NCBI GenBank assembly: GCA_910587755.1
Contig: CAJUNZ010000002.1
Location: 903-64,902, forward strand
Length of the DNA stretch: 64,000 nt
Direction: 5' to 3'
Origin: an uncultured Acetatifactor sp.
GTDB taxonomy: Bacteria; Bacillota; Clostridia; Lachnospirales; Lachnospiraceae
This document shows positions 1 through 8,465 of this stretch, piece by piece. The notes below the pieces were generated by a model. It did no database searches. It was given only the letters and a program-made list of their open reading frames with translations, and was not told where the DNA came from. Position 1 is the stretch's first letter; each line of letters starts with the position of its first letter. The position numbers and the translations under genes are program-made.

Positions 1-516
1 TCAAAATTCTGCCCTGATCAGAATATCCGGTTGCAAGTATTGTTTCCTCATATTCATGCGGGATAACAACTAACGGATATCCTCCCTTTATATTATCTAT
101 TGCCATTTGAATAAATACTTCCTGTGAATACTCAGTGCTGGCAAAAACTTCGCATGTCAATCCGTATACCGCAAGACATCCCTCCCAGATATCATCAAAT
201 CCCCAGGAGTAACCAAAGCTGTTGCCGGAAAATGCAGCTTGGAGAATATATTCTGTATCGTCATTTATCTGACGTTTCATCATATCTCTGCGTTCCTCAA
301 GGCCCATAAATAGTTTGACAGCCGAAAGTATTGCCGGCTGAGACATGCTACGTGGCCAGCTCCTGCCTGTGAAATCCGCAATAGGCGCATATGGCAGCAA
401 AATATGCTCAAAATTGGCCTTTACAGCAGGCATAGGAGAAGGATATATAATCTGATCTATCGTACATCCCAATAACTCTGACAAACCTGCTTTCCCGCTT
501 TCACATTGTCAAACAT
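1..516 (-). pseudogene. Frameshifted gene of unknown family, cut by the window start
   Basis: The gene reads leftwards off the window edge. The ATG at 516-514 follows an AAAGAGG ribosome site, but this frame reads only 19 codons (MFDNVKAGKQV...) to a TAG near 457. One base over, the frame is open from about 510 to position 1 (over 160 codons) and looks like real protein, with segments such as GLSELLGCTIDQI, SWGFDDIWEGCLAVYG, GGYPLVVIPHEYEE and ILATGYSDQG. The simplest reading is a one-base indel near 488-500, in the GGGAAAG stretch. A TTG start at 484 is a less likely way to keep the gene intact. The family is not recognised; the last segments faintly recall papain-like C39/BtrH proteins, which is a guess. 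The DNA is more AT-rich than the next genes. Confidence 0.55.
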
Positions 517-558
517 TTTTTCGCCTCTTTCCTATTATTCCAGTCTGACTTCTTTCCC

Positions 559-607
559 GAAACAGAATGTTTCTTTTATTATAAGGGAATATTTCGCTCT
601 CTGCCAT
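559..607 (-). promoter_or_regulatory. Promoter and palindromic operator candidate for the left-edge gene
   Basis: On the minus strand TATAAT (583-578) lies 18 bases from ATGGCA (607-602), a reasonable sigma-A match with a weak -35. Between the -10 and the ribosome site is a perfect inverted repeat, GAAACA-gaa-TGTTTC (559-573), well placed for a repressor. Both are read from sequence; function is inferred. Confidence 0.4.
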
Positions 608-608
608 A

Positions 609-645
609 CCCAAAAAGTTGTGTGCCAGTCACAGAGCACAACTTT
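609..645 (-). terminator. Possible terminator downstream of rlmH
   Basis: AAAGTTGTG (614-622) pairs with CACAACTTT (637-645), a 9-bp stem with a 14-base loop. On the minus strand the stem runs into a five-T stretch. It lies about 200 bases past the rlmH stop, so it could end that transcript. The stem is AU-rich, so this is only moderately supported. Confidence 0.4.
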
Positions 646-848
646 AAGTTAAGTTCAACATAAAATCCATCTCTATATGTCTCCTGAAACCGTCCATCTT
701 TGCGTCCTTACTTATGTATGGTTCTCCATAATAACCTTAAGTGCGAAAAATCTCATACTATTATCTTAAAACAACTTTTGCCAACCCTCTATTTCCCGCC
801 TAAATCTTAGCTTTTCTGCACTTTCCGGCCTTCCTCAAAACTCCGCCT

Positions 849-1328
849 TTACTTATGGTACGGCTGGTGATTAATGATTCGGTACGCCCGATAAATCTGT
901 TCCAGAAGAATAACTCGCATGAGCTGGTGGGGAAATGTCATATCCGAAAAACTCAGGGCCATGTCCGCACGTTTGCGCAAGGATTCATGCAGTCCCAGAG
1001 AACCGCCAATGACAAACACAATATGGCTGGAACCACCCACCGCCAACTGCTCCAGCATTTCTGCCAATCCTTCTGATGAGAGACGTTTTCCGGTGATTTC
1101 CAGGGTACAGACAAAGGCGTCACTCCGGATTTTGTCCAACAGACGCAGGGCTTCTTTTTCCTTAATCTGCTCTTCCAGGGCAGCGCTGGCGCCATCCGGC
1201 GTCTTCTCATCCGCCACTTCTATAAATTCCAGCCTGCAGTAAGCGCTGAGGCGTTTTACATATTCCTGAATTGCCTCCCGGTAAAATTTTTCTTTTACTT
1301 TTCCCACACAGGCTATGGTTATTTTCAT
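849..1328 (-). CDS. rlmH: 23S rRNA pseudouridine1915 N3-methyltransferase RlmH
   Basis: A SPOUT-class methyltransferase that methylates pseudouridine 1915 in helix 69 of 23S rRNA, using S-adenosylmethionine, on assembled 70S ribosomes. The protein is 159 residues, the normal family length. It begins MKITIACVGKVKEKFY, has the SAM-binding loop FVIGGSLGLHESL around residues 104-116, and ends in the family tail QIYRAYRIINHQPYHK. The ATG overlaps the stop of the upstream zinc-ribbon gene by four bases, so the two are translationally coupled. The identification is firm. Confidence 0.97.
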   Translation of the reverse strand: MKITIACVGKVKEKFYREAIQEYVKRLSAYCRLEFIEVADEKTPDGASAALEEQIKEKEALRLLDKIRSDAFVCTLEITGKRLSSEGLAEMLEQLAVGGSSHIVFVIGGSLGLHESLRKRADMALSFSDMTFPHQLMRVILLEQIYRAYRIINHQPYHK

Positions 1329-1984
1329 GTTTTTTTGTCTCCCTTTCCGCCATAAATCATATCATATACACTGTCAGCGACAAATTTTTCCAGAAACTTC
1401 TGGTCCACATTCACAAATGCATAGTTAATTCTGGCTTTGATATTTTCACATCTTTTAGAATAAAGTATTTCCTCCGAAGACGCAGAATCCGCGCCGATAT
1501 GCCTGTCCAGTTCTTCCGCCTGCAGGTTCTGCCCGCACCATTTCAGCATGGTACTTCTGAGGAAATTTTGGGATCGAGATCTTTTCTCAAAGATCAGAGC
1601 TTTTTTCAGGGACATAAATCCAGAGATAATAAACAGAATAAAGACAGCGGATGCAACGCCGTAAAAAAGATAGGAATCTTCGCATTCCAAAGAAATTACA
1701 CCGAAAATACACAAACTGATACCCGCCATGCCCAGACTCCCCAGGAACAGCGTCACCCAGACAGTAAAGTGACACCCAAAGTTTTCTTTCTGCCAGGGTT
1801 TTACGGCGGCAGCACAGGACTTCCGCAGACCCGGGTTATCCCCCGGCCCTGCGGATCCGGACACAAAATCCGATCTCTGCTCCATTCTGTGCAATGGAGC
1901 AGCCTTCACAAGTTCACAGCCGCACCTGGGGCAAACTGTAAACTTTTCCCTGTACTCACTTTTGCATTTCGGACACCAAGGCAT
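1325..1984 (-). CDS. Zinc-ribbon membrane protein of unknown function
   Basis: A 219-residue protein. It opens with a zinc ribbon, CPKC at residues 4-7 and CPRC at 18-21, followed by a polar linker. Two hydrophobic stretches come next, roughly residues 75-101 and 106-128, which should be membrane helices. The C-terminal part is soluble and charged. This layout is common in Firmicutes proteins that no one has characterised; the ribbon may bind partners rather than DNA. It overlaps rlmH by four bases (ATGA), so it is cotranscribed with it. No catalytic motif is visible, and no function is proposed. Confidence 0.8.
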   Translation of the reverse strand: MPWCPKCKSEYREKFTVCPRCGCELVKAAPLHRMEQRSDFVSGSAGPGDNPGLRKSCAAAVKPWQKENFGCHFTVWVTLFLGSLGMAGISLCIFGVISLECEDSYLFYGVASAVFILFIISGFMSLKKALIFEKRSRSQNFLRSTMLKWCGQNLQAEELDRHIGADSASSEEILYSKRCENIKARINYAFVNVDQKFLEKFVADSVYDMIYGGKGDKKT

Positions 1985-2069
1985 ATTTTCTACCTTCTTT
2001 CTTCTTTAGAATCGGTGTAAACGCAAAACCGCCGCTGATATGCATTTAAATATAGATTAATCGCTGCTT

Positions 2070-2381
2070 TCAGGGCTGTGGCATAAATTCATAATCCATA
2101 CAAGTCCTGTCACAGGTGACGCTTCTCACATATTTTCCTGCCTCCACATGAGCAGGATGATTCTGGTAAGCTGCCAGTGCCTCCACCGTCTCAAAAGTGG
2201 AAACCAGAGCTATATCCCGGTTGCTGGAGGAGAGCTGATTTGAAATCACCTGGATTTCCACTGTTCCCGGCACAAGCTCTTTTATGGGCTCCAGTAATTC
2301 TTTCATTTTATTTCCTGCTGCTGTTTTCTCAGCATCTGAAAGCTCTGCCACAAAATTCCACAGTACAATATGTTTGACCAT
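2070..2381 (-). CDS. Dabb (dimeric alpha-beta barrel) family protein
   Basis: A 103-residue protein starting MVKHIVLWNF, the typical opening of the stress-responsive A/B barrel (Dabb) family, with the conserved later segment DIALVSTFETVEALAAYQNH. Known members form dimeric ferredoxin-like barrels; bacterial ones are mostly uncharacterised. The start is supported by GGGAGG seven bases upstream. The leader contains a stray copy of the 3' end of the neighbouring gltA-like gene (2395-2453). Family call firm, function unknown. Confidence 0.88.
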   Translation of the reverse strand: MVKHIVLWNFVAELSDAEKTAAGNKMKELLEPIKELVPGTVEIQVISNQLSSSNRDIALVSTFETVEALAAYQNHPAHVEAGKYVRSVTCDRTCMDYEFMPQP

Positions 2382-2394
2382 ATCAAACCTCCCA

Positions 2395-2530
2395 AGTTAC
2401 CTGCCGCTGAGGTATTCGTCTATCCCTTTTGCTGCCGACTTTCCGGCGCCCATCGTAAGCCAAGGCCGCCGAGTTACCTGCCGCTGAGGTATTCGTCTAT
2501 CCCTTTCGCTGCCGACTTTCCGGCGCCCAT
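2395..2530. repeat. Tandem duplication of the gltA-like gene's 3' end
   Basis: Positions 2395-2453 and 2472-2530 are 59-base direct copies with one mismatch, 77 bases apart. The right copy encodes the real C-terminus (MGAGKSAAKGIDEYLSGR and stop). The left copy is a detached remnant between that gene and the Dabb gene. The 18 bases between the copies differ from the matching part of the gene, so this is not a simple clean duplication. Confidence 0.93.
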
Positions 2531-3859
2531 GGCTAGAATTACGGTGGCGGCCCCTGTGACGGCATCGCCGCCGGCGTAAACGCCTGCCTTGCTGGTCTGG
2601 CCGTTCTCCTCCTGAGCCACAATACATTTCCATTTGTTGGTCTCCAGCCCCTCTGTGGTGGAGGAGATCAGGGGATTGGGGGATGTGCCCAGGGACATGA
2701 TCACCGTGTCAAGCTCCATGGTAAACTCGGAACCGGGAATCTCCACAGGCCGCCTGCGCCCGGAAGCATCCGGCTCGCCCAGTTCCATCCTGATACATTT
2801 CATGCCCGTAACCCAGCCTTTTTCATCCGCCAGGATTTCCGTGGGATTGGTCAGCAGGTCAAAAATAATGCCCTCTTCTTTGGCGTGGTGAACTTCCTCC
2901 ACCCTGGCAGGCAGCTCCTCCTCACTGCGGCGGTAGACAATATGCACTTCTGCTCCCAGGCGCAGTGCCGTCCTGGCAGCATCCATGGCCACATTGCCGC
3001 CTCCTACCACAGCCACCTTTCTGCTCTGCATAATAGGCGTTTGAGAACCACCCTCAAAAGCTTTCATCAGATTGCTTCTGGTCAGATACTCATTGGCAGA
3101 AAAGACACCGTTTGCGTTCTCTCCGGGAATCCCCATAAACTTAGGCAGACCTGCACCGGAACCGATGAACACGGCGTCAAAACCCTCCTCCTGAATCAGT
3201 TCGTCAATGGTAACGGATTTTCCCACTACCACATTGGTCTCTATCTTAACTCCCAGAGATTTCACATTCTCAATCTCCGCTGCCACCACTTCCTCCTTGG
3301 GAAGACGGAACTCAGGAATACCGTAAACCAACACGCCCCCGGGCTCGTGAAGAGCTTCAAAAATAGTCACATCGTATCCCATTTTTGCCAGATCTCCGGC
3401 ACAGGTCAGTCCGGCGGGACCGGAACCTATGACCGCAACGCTCCTGCCCTTTTTCTGGGCTGCGCCTGCGGGCTTGATCCCCTTTTCCCTGGCCCAGTCG
3501 GCCACAAAACGCTCCAGTTTGCCGATGGAGACCGGATCTCCCTTGATCCCCCTGATGCATTTGCCTTCACACTGGGACTCCTGGGGACATACACGGCCAC
3601 AGACCGCAGGAAGCGCACTGTCCTGACTGATGATCTGGTAGGCCTCCTCGATCTTTCCTTCCTTTACCTTTTCAACAAAACCCGGAATATTGATCGCCAC
3701 AGGACACCCCTTGACACACTGTGCATTCTTGCAGTTTATGCACCTGGAAGCTTCCGCCTGAGCCTCTTCCTGATTATATCCCAGGCAGACTTCCTGGAAA
3801 TTGGCGGCGCGCTCTTTGGCATCCTGCTCTCTCACCGGAACTCTTTTTAACACATCCAT
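2474..3859 (-). CDS. gltA: NfnB/SudA-type flavoprotein (glutamate synthase small-subunit family)
   Basis: A 461-residue FAD and Fe-S oxidoreductase. The N-terminus carries cysteine clusters, CINCKNAQCVKGCP around 41-54 and CGRVCPQESQCEGKC around 87-101, which bind two [4Fe-4S] clusters. Two Rossmann motifs follow, VAVIGSGPAGLTCAGDLA (FAD) and VAVVGGGNVAMDAARTA (NADPH). It is commonly annotated as NADPH-dependent glutamate synthase small chain (gltA). The gene directly downstream encodes the ferredoxin-NADP reductase-like partner, and no glutamate synthase large chain is present, so it is more likely the large subunit of an electron-bifurcating transhydrogenase (NfnB) or sulfide dehydrogenase (SudA). 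That role is inferred from context. Confidence 0.9.
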   Translation of the reverse strand: MDVLKRVPVREQDAKERAANFQEVCLGYNQEEAQAEASRCINCKNAQCVKGCPVAINIPGFVEKVKEGKIEEAYQIISQDSALPAVCGRVCPQESQCEGKCIRGIKGDPVSIGKLERFVADWAREKGIKPAGAAQKKGRSVAVIGSGPAGLTCAGDLAKMGYDVTIFEALHEPGGVLVYGIPEFRLPKEEVVAAEIENVKSLGVKIETNVVVGKSVTIDELIQEEGFDAVFIGSGAGLPKFMGIPGENANGVFSANEYLTRSNLMKAFEGGSQTPIMQSRKVAVVGGGNVAMDAARTALRLGAEVHIVYRRSEEELPARVEEVHHAKEEGIIFDLLTNPTEILADEKGWVTGMKCIRMELGEPDASGRRRPVEIPGSEFTMELDTVIMSLGTSPNPLISSTTEGLETNKWKCIVAQEENGQTSKAGVYAGGDAVTGAATVILAMGAGKSAAKGIDEYLSGR

Positions 3860-3927
3860 TTTATGTCCTCCATACTCATCTATCCAAAACCGTTTTCCTG
3901 TCTAAATCCAGCCTGCCTCCGTCAAAT

Positions 3928-4809
3928 TCAGTCCCCGCAGTTCCCGCATCCGCCGTGGTGGGTATCTCCCTCCTGCACCTTCAGCATGGCTCTGCCTTCA
4001 GCCGTCTTGTAGATCTGCTGGCGCCTCATGGCTTCGTCAAAATTCACTCCGTGTCCGTCAAATTCAGGCCCATCCACACAGGCAAACTTCACTTTTCCGT
4101 CCACTGTCACACGGCATGCACCGCACATGCCAGTGCCGTCCACCATGATTGGATTCAGGCTTACGACCGTAGGAAGATTCAGCTCCTTTGTTAACAGACA
4201 CACAAATTTCATCATGATCATAGGACCGATGGCAATACACAGATCATAGTGTTTTCCCTCTGCCACCAGATCCTTGATGGTCTGTGTCACCATGCCGCTT
4301 CTGCCGTAGGAACCATCATCCGTGGTTATGTAAAGATTTCCGGCCACAGCCTCCATCTCCTTTTCCAGGATCAACAGGCTCTTGGTCTTGCTTCCCACAA
4401 TCACATCGGCTTCCACACCATTCTCATGAAGCCATTTCACCTGAGGATACACAGGGGCAGCTCCCACGCCCCCTGCCACAAACAGAATTTTCTTCTTCTG
4501 CAGCTCCTGAGGAGTCTCCTTTACAAGCTCAGAAGGACAACCCAAAGGACCTGCAAAATCATGGAAAGAATCTCCCTCCTGCAGTTCTGCCATCAAATGG
4601 GTGGCGGCGCCCACACACTGAAACACAATGGTTACAGTTCCCTTTTCCCTGTCATAATCACAGATGGTCAAAGGAATTCTCTCCCCATCCTGCCCCATCC
4701 GCACAATGACAAACTGTCCAGGCTGACAGGACTTTGCAACCCTTTTCGCCTCCACATCCATGAGATAAATGTTTGTGGTCAACTCCTGTTTTTTTACAAT
4801 TTTATACAT
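3928..4809 (-). CDS. NfnA/SudB-type ferredoxin:NADP oxidoreductase subunit
   Basis: A 293-residue subunit with an N-terminal FAD-binding beta barrel, a central nucleotide-binding domain (LFVAGGVGAAPVYPQ) and a C-terminal [2Fe-2S] site built from CGACRVTVDGKVKFAC. It lies 68 bases upstream of the gltA-like gene, as in nfnAB and sudBA operons. In Nfn the pair couples NADH and reduced ferredoxin to NADP reduction. The start is set at MYKIVKKQEL because AGGAGAGGTGG lies just upstream; the longer frame to 4890 lacks such a site and adds 27 residues not typical of the family. The tail HHGGCGNCGD has two extra cysteines. Nfn and Sud cannot be told apart here. Confidence 0.9.
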   Translation of the reverse strand: MYKIVKKQELTTNIYLMDVEAKRVAKSCQPGQFVIVRMGQDGERIPLTICDYDREKGTVTIVFQCVGAATHLMAELQEGDSFHDFAGPLGCPSELVKETPQELQKKKILFVAGGVGAAPVYPQVKWLHENGVEADVIVGSKTKSLLILEKEMEAVAGNLYITTDDGSYGRSGMVTQTIKDLVAEGKHYDLCIAIGPMIMMKFVCLLTKELNLPTVVSLNPIMVDGTGMCGACRVTVDGKVKFACVDGPEFDGHGVNFDEAMRRQQIYKTAEGRAMLKVQEGDTHHGGCGNCGD

Positions 4810-4917
4810 TTGATCCACCTCTCCTAATTTCTGCATCCGAAAAGTTTCCGCTTCCTGGCCAGTTATCCACAGACTCTCATGAAGTTCCATCCCTCCAAAG
4901 CCAAGTCCTCCACTCTC

Positions 4918-6696
4918 TCATGGAGTTCCCTCCACTCCCTCATGGGATTCCGTCTCTGTCCGAGGCTCCTCCGACTGCCCCTGAGAATCTGTCCCGGTCT
5001 CTCCTGCCTCCCCGGCGTTCCTCTCAACATAAATCTCCGCCGCAGCCTGAGCTTCTTTCTCTATCTCAGTCAACTTATAACGCTTGCGGTTATCCTGTTG
5101 AAGCTTATAGCGGGTGCCATTGTACACATCCACGGCAAAATAATTTCCCGTCTTGGCAGAAGCAACATCCGGATCCTGGAAAAACTCAGCGATCACGTAG
5201 AAATCCGCTACCTGGTTGATGTTTGCCACATGCTGATATTCATAATAGTACATGGCGCCACTATCGTCAAAATGCCCTGCTTTATCATAAATCTTACCTG
5301 TCACCAGAGAATATTCCGTTATCAAGTCCACCGCCTGCTGAGGCGTCAGATCTGTGTTCAGCACCAGGCGGTAATGCATCTCATCCACCGTTCCCGTCAC
5401 CCCGTCCACAATCCTGACAAACTTAAAAATAGAATTCCCCAGAGGCATGGGTATCGGCCCCGAGTAGGGTGTGGAGGAAACCGTGGGATCACTGCCGTCC
5501 ATGGTATAATATACATCCTCCCCTCCGTCCAGGATCTCAATATTGATTGGAGCATAATATTCCCCGCTGTAGACACTGATCTGTGGAGCCGGGATCTCGT
5601 CATTCTGGATATGATATTCCTTGGACACCTTCTCGCTGGCCACGCCATTGTCATTGACAAAATAGGCTGTGATAATATAATCTCCGTTTTCCAGAATTAT
5701 GGGGGCTGTATACTGCTCACTCTCCTGGGTGGGCATACTCCCGTCCATGGTAAAATATATCCTTCCGGTTCCCAGCGCAGTCAGTTTCAGGGGCTGGACA
5801 CCAGTGTAATATCCTTCATTCAGGTTAAACTCCGGCGCCCTGGCGATATAGCTCTGGTATGTGGACATCAATGTCTCGTTTTCACTTGCCAGAAGCATGT
5901 CATTGATGGTCTGGTAATCTCCCCTGTCCCGATAGATAACAATCAGCTTGCCGTAAGCCCGCTCCAGCTGCTCGGAGGTGACAGTTTCACTGTGGATGAT
6001 TTCCCGCAGGAAATACTCATATTCAACCTTATTGTTCTTCAAAAGATACATCTCCGCCAGACTGAACGTCAGCTCCACATTTCCCCTGTCCAGCTCCAGG
6101 GCACGGCTGTAGCAGGAGATCGCGCTGTCATATTTTCCGGCTGCGGCATACTGTTCCGCCCTGCCCACCTGGTAGTCCAGGGAAAAATAGTTGTATACCA
6201 TTCTGACAAACACAATGACAGCTATGACAAAGAAAACCATCACACCCAGAAGTATTTTCGGAAGAAGGTTTTTCCTGCGAACCTGTCTCCCTTTACCGGC
6301 AGGCGGCTTTCCCAGAGGAGCTGCCGTGCCCGCTTTTCCACATGACAATGCCTTTCCTGAAAGTGACCCTTGGGCCGTCTTGTTTGAAAGGGGCTGCTTC
6401 CCCCCAGGAAAATTTGACGCAGTTTTACCGGGCTGTGACTGCCTCCCGGGGGAATACTCCTGCGCCGCATTTTTGGACGATGGCGGCTTTTCCGGTGAAG
6501 CTGCAGCCGCCATCCTTCCCGGCGGCTGCAAGCTGTCCGACGGCTCCTGCAGATCCTCCATGATCGCACTGATACTCTGTTCCAGGTTCCGCTCCAGCTC
6601 AGGCTCAAAATCCGGCACAATATGGATGTCCTCTCCACAATGTTCACAATACAGCCTGTCCTCGGCCATCTCCTCACCGCAATTGGGACATTTCAT
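4918..6696 (-). CDS. Zinc-ribbon, TPR and chitobiase-like repeat membrane protein
   Basis: A 592-residue modular protein. A zinc ribbon (CPNC at 3-6, CEHC at 17-20) is followed by a long Pro/Ser/Lys-rich linker to about residue 140, one membrane helix (about 147-170), and a TPR-like stretch (AAAGKYDSAISCYSRALEL). Beyond that are two chitobiase C-terminal-type modules, each with the signature FTMDGSMPT or YTMDGSDPT. A C-terminal domain of unknown type and an acidic Glu/Thr-rich tail finish the protein. The ribbon should be cytoplasmic and the repeats outside the cell. The chitobiase-like modules suggest cell-surface or carbohydrate contact, but no enzyme domain is visible and function is unknown. 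Confidence 0.82.
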   Translation of the reverse strand: MKCPNCGEEMAEDRLYCEHCGEDIHIVPDFEPELERNLEQSISAIMEDLQEPSDSLQPPGRMAAAASPEKPPSSKNAAQEYSPGRQSQPGKTASNFPGGKQPLSNKTAQGSLSGKALSCGKAGTAAPLGKPPAGKGRQVRRKNLLPKILLGVMVFFVIAVIVFVRMVYNYFSLDYQVGRAEQYAAAGKYDSAISCYSRALELDRGNVELTFSLAEMYLLKNNKVEYEYFLREIIHSETVTSEQLERAYGKLIVIYRDRGDYQTINDMLLASENETLMSTYQSYIARAPEFNLNEGYYTGVQPLKLTALGTGRIYFTMDGSMPTQESEQYTAPIILENGDYIITAYFVNDNGVASEKVSKEYHIQNDEIPAPQISVYSGEYYAPINIEILDGGEDVYYTMDGSDPTVSSTPYSGPIPMPLGNSIFKFVRIVDGVTGTVDEMHYRLVLNTDLTPQQAVDLITEYSLVTGKIYDKAGHFDDSGAMYYYEYQHVANINQVADFYVIAEFFQDPDVASAKTGNYFAVDVYNGTRYKLQQDNRKRYKLTEIEKEAQAAAEIYVERNAGEAGETGTDSQGQSEEPRTETESHEGVEGTP

Positions 6697-6719
6697 ACAT
6701 GTATTACCTCGAATCCAGT

Positions 6720-8405
6720 TTAGAACAATCCTGTGATCACACCATCTTCACTGACATCGATACCATAGGCTGCAGGCTTTTTTGAAAGCCCCGGCATGGT
6801 CACTACATCCCCTGTGAGAGCCACCACAAATCCGGCTCCCGCCGACACATAAGCCTCCCTGACTGTGAGTTCAAACCCTTCCGGACGTCCCAGAAGTTTC
6901 GGATCATCCGACAGGGAATACTGGTTCTTGGCCATGCAGACAGGAAATCCGCCAAACCCAAGCTCCGTGAGCCTCTGAAGCTGTTTCTTTGCCGCAGGGG
7001 AGAAAGCCACACTGCCCGCGCCGTAGATCTCACCCGCCACAGTTCTGATCTTGTCCTCCAGAGAGACCTCGTCCTCATACAGCACATGAAAATGGCTTTC
7101 CTCCTGTGCAAGGGTTTCCAGGAGCTTTTCCGCCAGCTCCACGCCGCCCTCTCCCCCTTTCTCCCAAACCTGGGACAGGGCAAAACGGCAGTTTCTCTTC
7201 TGGCAGAACTCTTTTACAAAATCTATCTCCGCCTGAGTGTCCGTCATAAAATGGTTCAGCGTTACCACCACCGGAACGCCATATTTCTGCAGATTCTCCA
7301 TATGTTTTTCCAGGTTGGCAATCCCCTTTTCCAGGGCGGCAAGATCCTCCTGTCCCAGATCTGCCTTGGCCACGCCGCCGTTGTATTTCAGCGCGCGGAT
7401 GGTCGCCACCAGCACCGCCGCATCAGGCTTTAAACCCGCCATACGGCATTTAATGTCAAAAAATTTCTCCGCTCCCAGATCGGCGCCGAACCCTGCCTCC
7501 GTGATGCAGTAATCGGCCGTCTTCAGAGCAGTTCTGGTGGCCCTGACAGAGTTGCAGCCATGAGCGATATTGGCAAAAGGTCCTCCGTGAACCAGCACGG
7601 GAGTGTGCTCCAGCGTCTGGATCAGATTAGGCTTCATAGCGTCTTTCAGCAGGGCGGCCATGGCTCCCACCGCCTGCAGATCCGCTGCTGTCACAGGTTC
7701 TCCTCCATAGTTATATGCCACAATAATCCTTGCCAGACGCGCCTTCAGATCCTTCATGTCCTCAGCCAGACAGAGAATGGCCATGATCTCACTGGCAACC
7801 GTGATGACAAAATGATCCTCTCTCACAAATCCGTCCAGTTTGCTCCCCAGCCCTGTGACAACATTGCGCAGCACTCTGTCATTCATATCCATACAGCGCT
7901 TCCACACAATCTGTCTGCTGTCGATCTGCAGTTCATTTCCCTGCTGAATATGGTTGTCCAGAAGGGCAGCAAGAAGGTTGTTGGCGGACGTAACCGCATG
8001 AAAATCGCCGGTAAAATGCAGGTTCAGCTCTTCCATGGGCACCACCTGAGAATAGCCGCCTCCTGCGGCGCCGCCTTTGATACCGAAGCAGGGCCCCAGG
8101 GAGGGCTCCCGCAGCGCCACCACGGCCTTCTTCCCCAGACGGGCGAAAGCCTGTCCCAGTCCCACGCTGGTGGTGGTCTTTCCCTCCCCTGCAGGAGTGG
8201 GATTGATGGCCGTCACCAGAATCAGCTTTCCGTCCTTTTTCTCCTTCAGGCCATCCAGGTATTCCTCTGAGAGTTTTGCCTTGTACTTTCCATAATACTC
8301 CAAGGCATCCTCCGGTATACCGAGCCCCTGGGCCACCCTGCCCACAGGCTCCATCACCGCCTCCTGTGCGATCATAATATCAGTCTTGACGTGGTCTGTT
8401 TTCAT
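6720..8405 (-). CDS. fhs: Formate--tetrahydrofolate ligase
   Basis: Makes 10-formyl-THF from formate, THF and ATP; in anaerobes it feeds the methyl branch of acetogenesis and purine synthesis. The protein is about 561 residues, normal for the family. The ATP loop [17 protein letters not shown] is near residue 70, followed by [20 protein letters not shown] and the conserved [15 protein letters not shown] near the end. The start is placed at MKTDHVK (8405), nine bases from GGAAAGG; the upstream ATG at 8414 abuts that site and is less likely. Two perfect palindromes lie in the leader. Firm call. Confidence 0.97.
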   Translation of the reverse strand: MKTDHVKTDIMIAQEAVMEPVGRVAQGLGIPEDALEYYGKYKAKLSEEYLDGLKEKKDGKLILVTAINPTPAGEGKTTTSVGLGQAFARLGKKAVVALREPSLGPCFGIKGGAAGGGYSQVVPMEELNLHFTGDFHAVTSANNLLAALLDNHIQQGNELQIDSRQIVWKRCMDMNDRVLRNVVTGLGSKLDGFVREDHFVITVASEIMAILCLAEDMKDLKARLARIIVAYNYGGEPVTAADLQAVGAMAALLKDAMKPNLIQTLEHTPVLVHGGPFANIAHGCNSVRATRTALKTADYCITEAGFGADLGAEKFFDIKCRMAGLKPDAAVLVATIRALKYNGGVAKADLGQEDLAALEKGIANLEKHMENLQKYGVPVVVTLNHFMTDTQAEIDFVKEFCQKRNCRFALSQVWEKGGEGGVELAEKLLETLAQEESHFHVLYEDEVSLEDKIRTVAGEIYGAGSVAFSPAAKKQLQRLTELGFGGFPVCMAKNQYSLSDDPKLLGRPEGFELTVREAYVSAGAGFVVALTGDVVTMPGLSKKPAAYGIDVSEDGVITGLF

Positions 8406-8420
8406 GACATTCATCCTTTC

Positions 8421-8446
8421 CGGGTATACCCGTCCTGTCCGGACAG
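8421..8446. promoter_or_regulatory. Two adjacent perfect 12-base palindromes in the fhs leader
   Basis: CGGGTATACCCG (8421-8432) and CTGTCCGGACAG (8435-8446) are each perfectly self-complementary and are separated by two bases. They lie between the ftsK stop and the fhs ribosome site. Without a loop they make poor RNA hairpins, so a DNA-binding protein site is the likelier use. No T-run follows. Function is inferred only. Confidence 0.45.
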
Positions 8447-8465
8447 CCCCCTGCCTCTGCCTGGC

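Larger units (their letters stand above)
517..848. other. AT-rich intergenic stretch
   Basis: No coding frame here is convincing on either strand. The stretch holds a possible promoter with a palindrome for the leftward gene (559-607) and one hairpin (614-645), listed separately. The rest is featureless AT-rich DNA. Confidence 0.6.

Noticed and set aside
2397..2633. 78-codon minus frame containing the detached gltA tail
   Set aside because: It is a by-product of the tail duplication and overlaps the true gene in another frame.
8406..8465. Tetrahydrofolate riboswitch upstream of fhs
   Set aside because: The gap is only 60 bases and holds palindromes rather than the riboswitch core.
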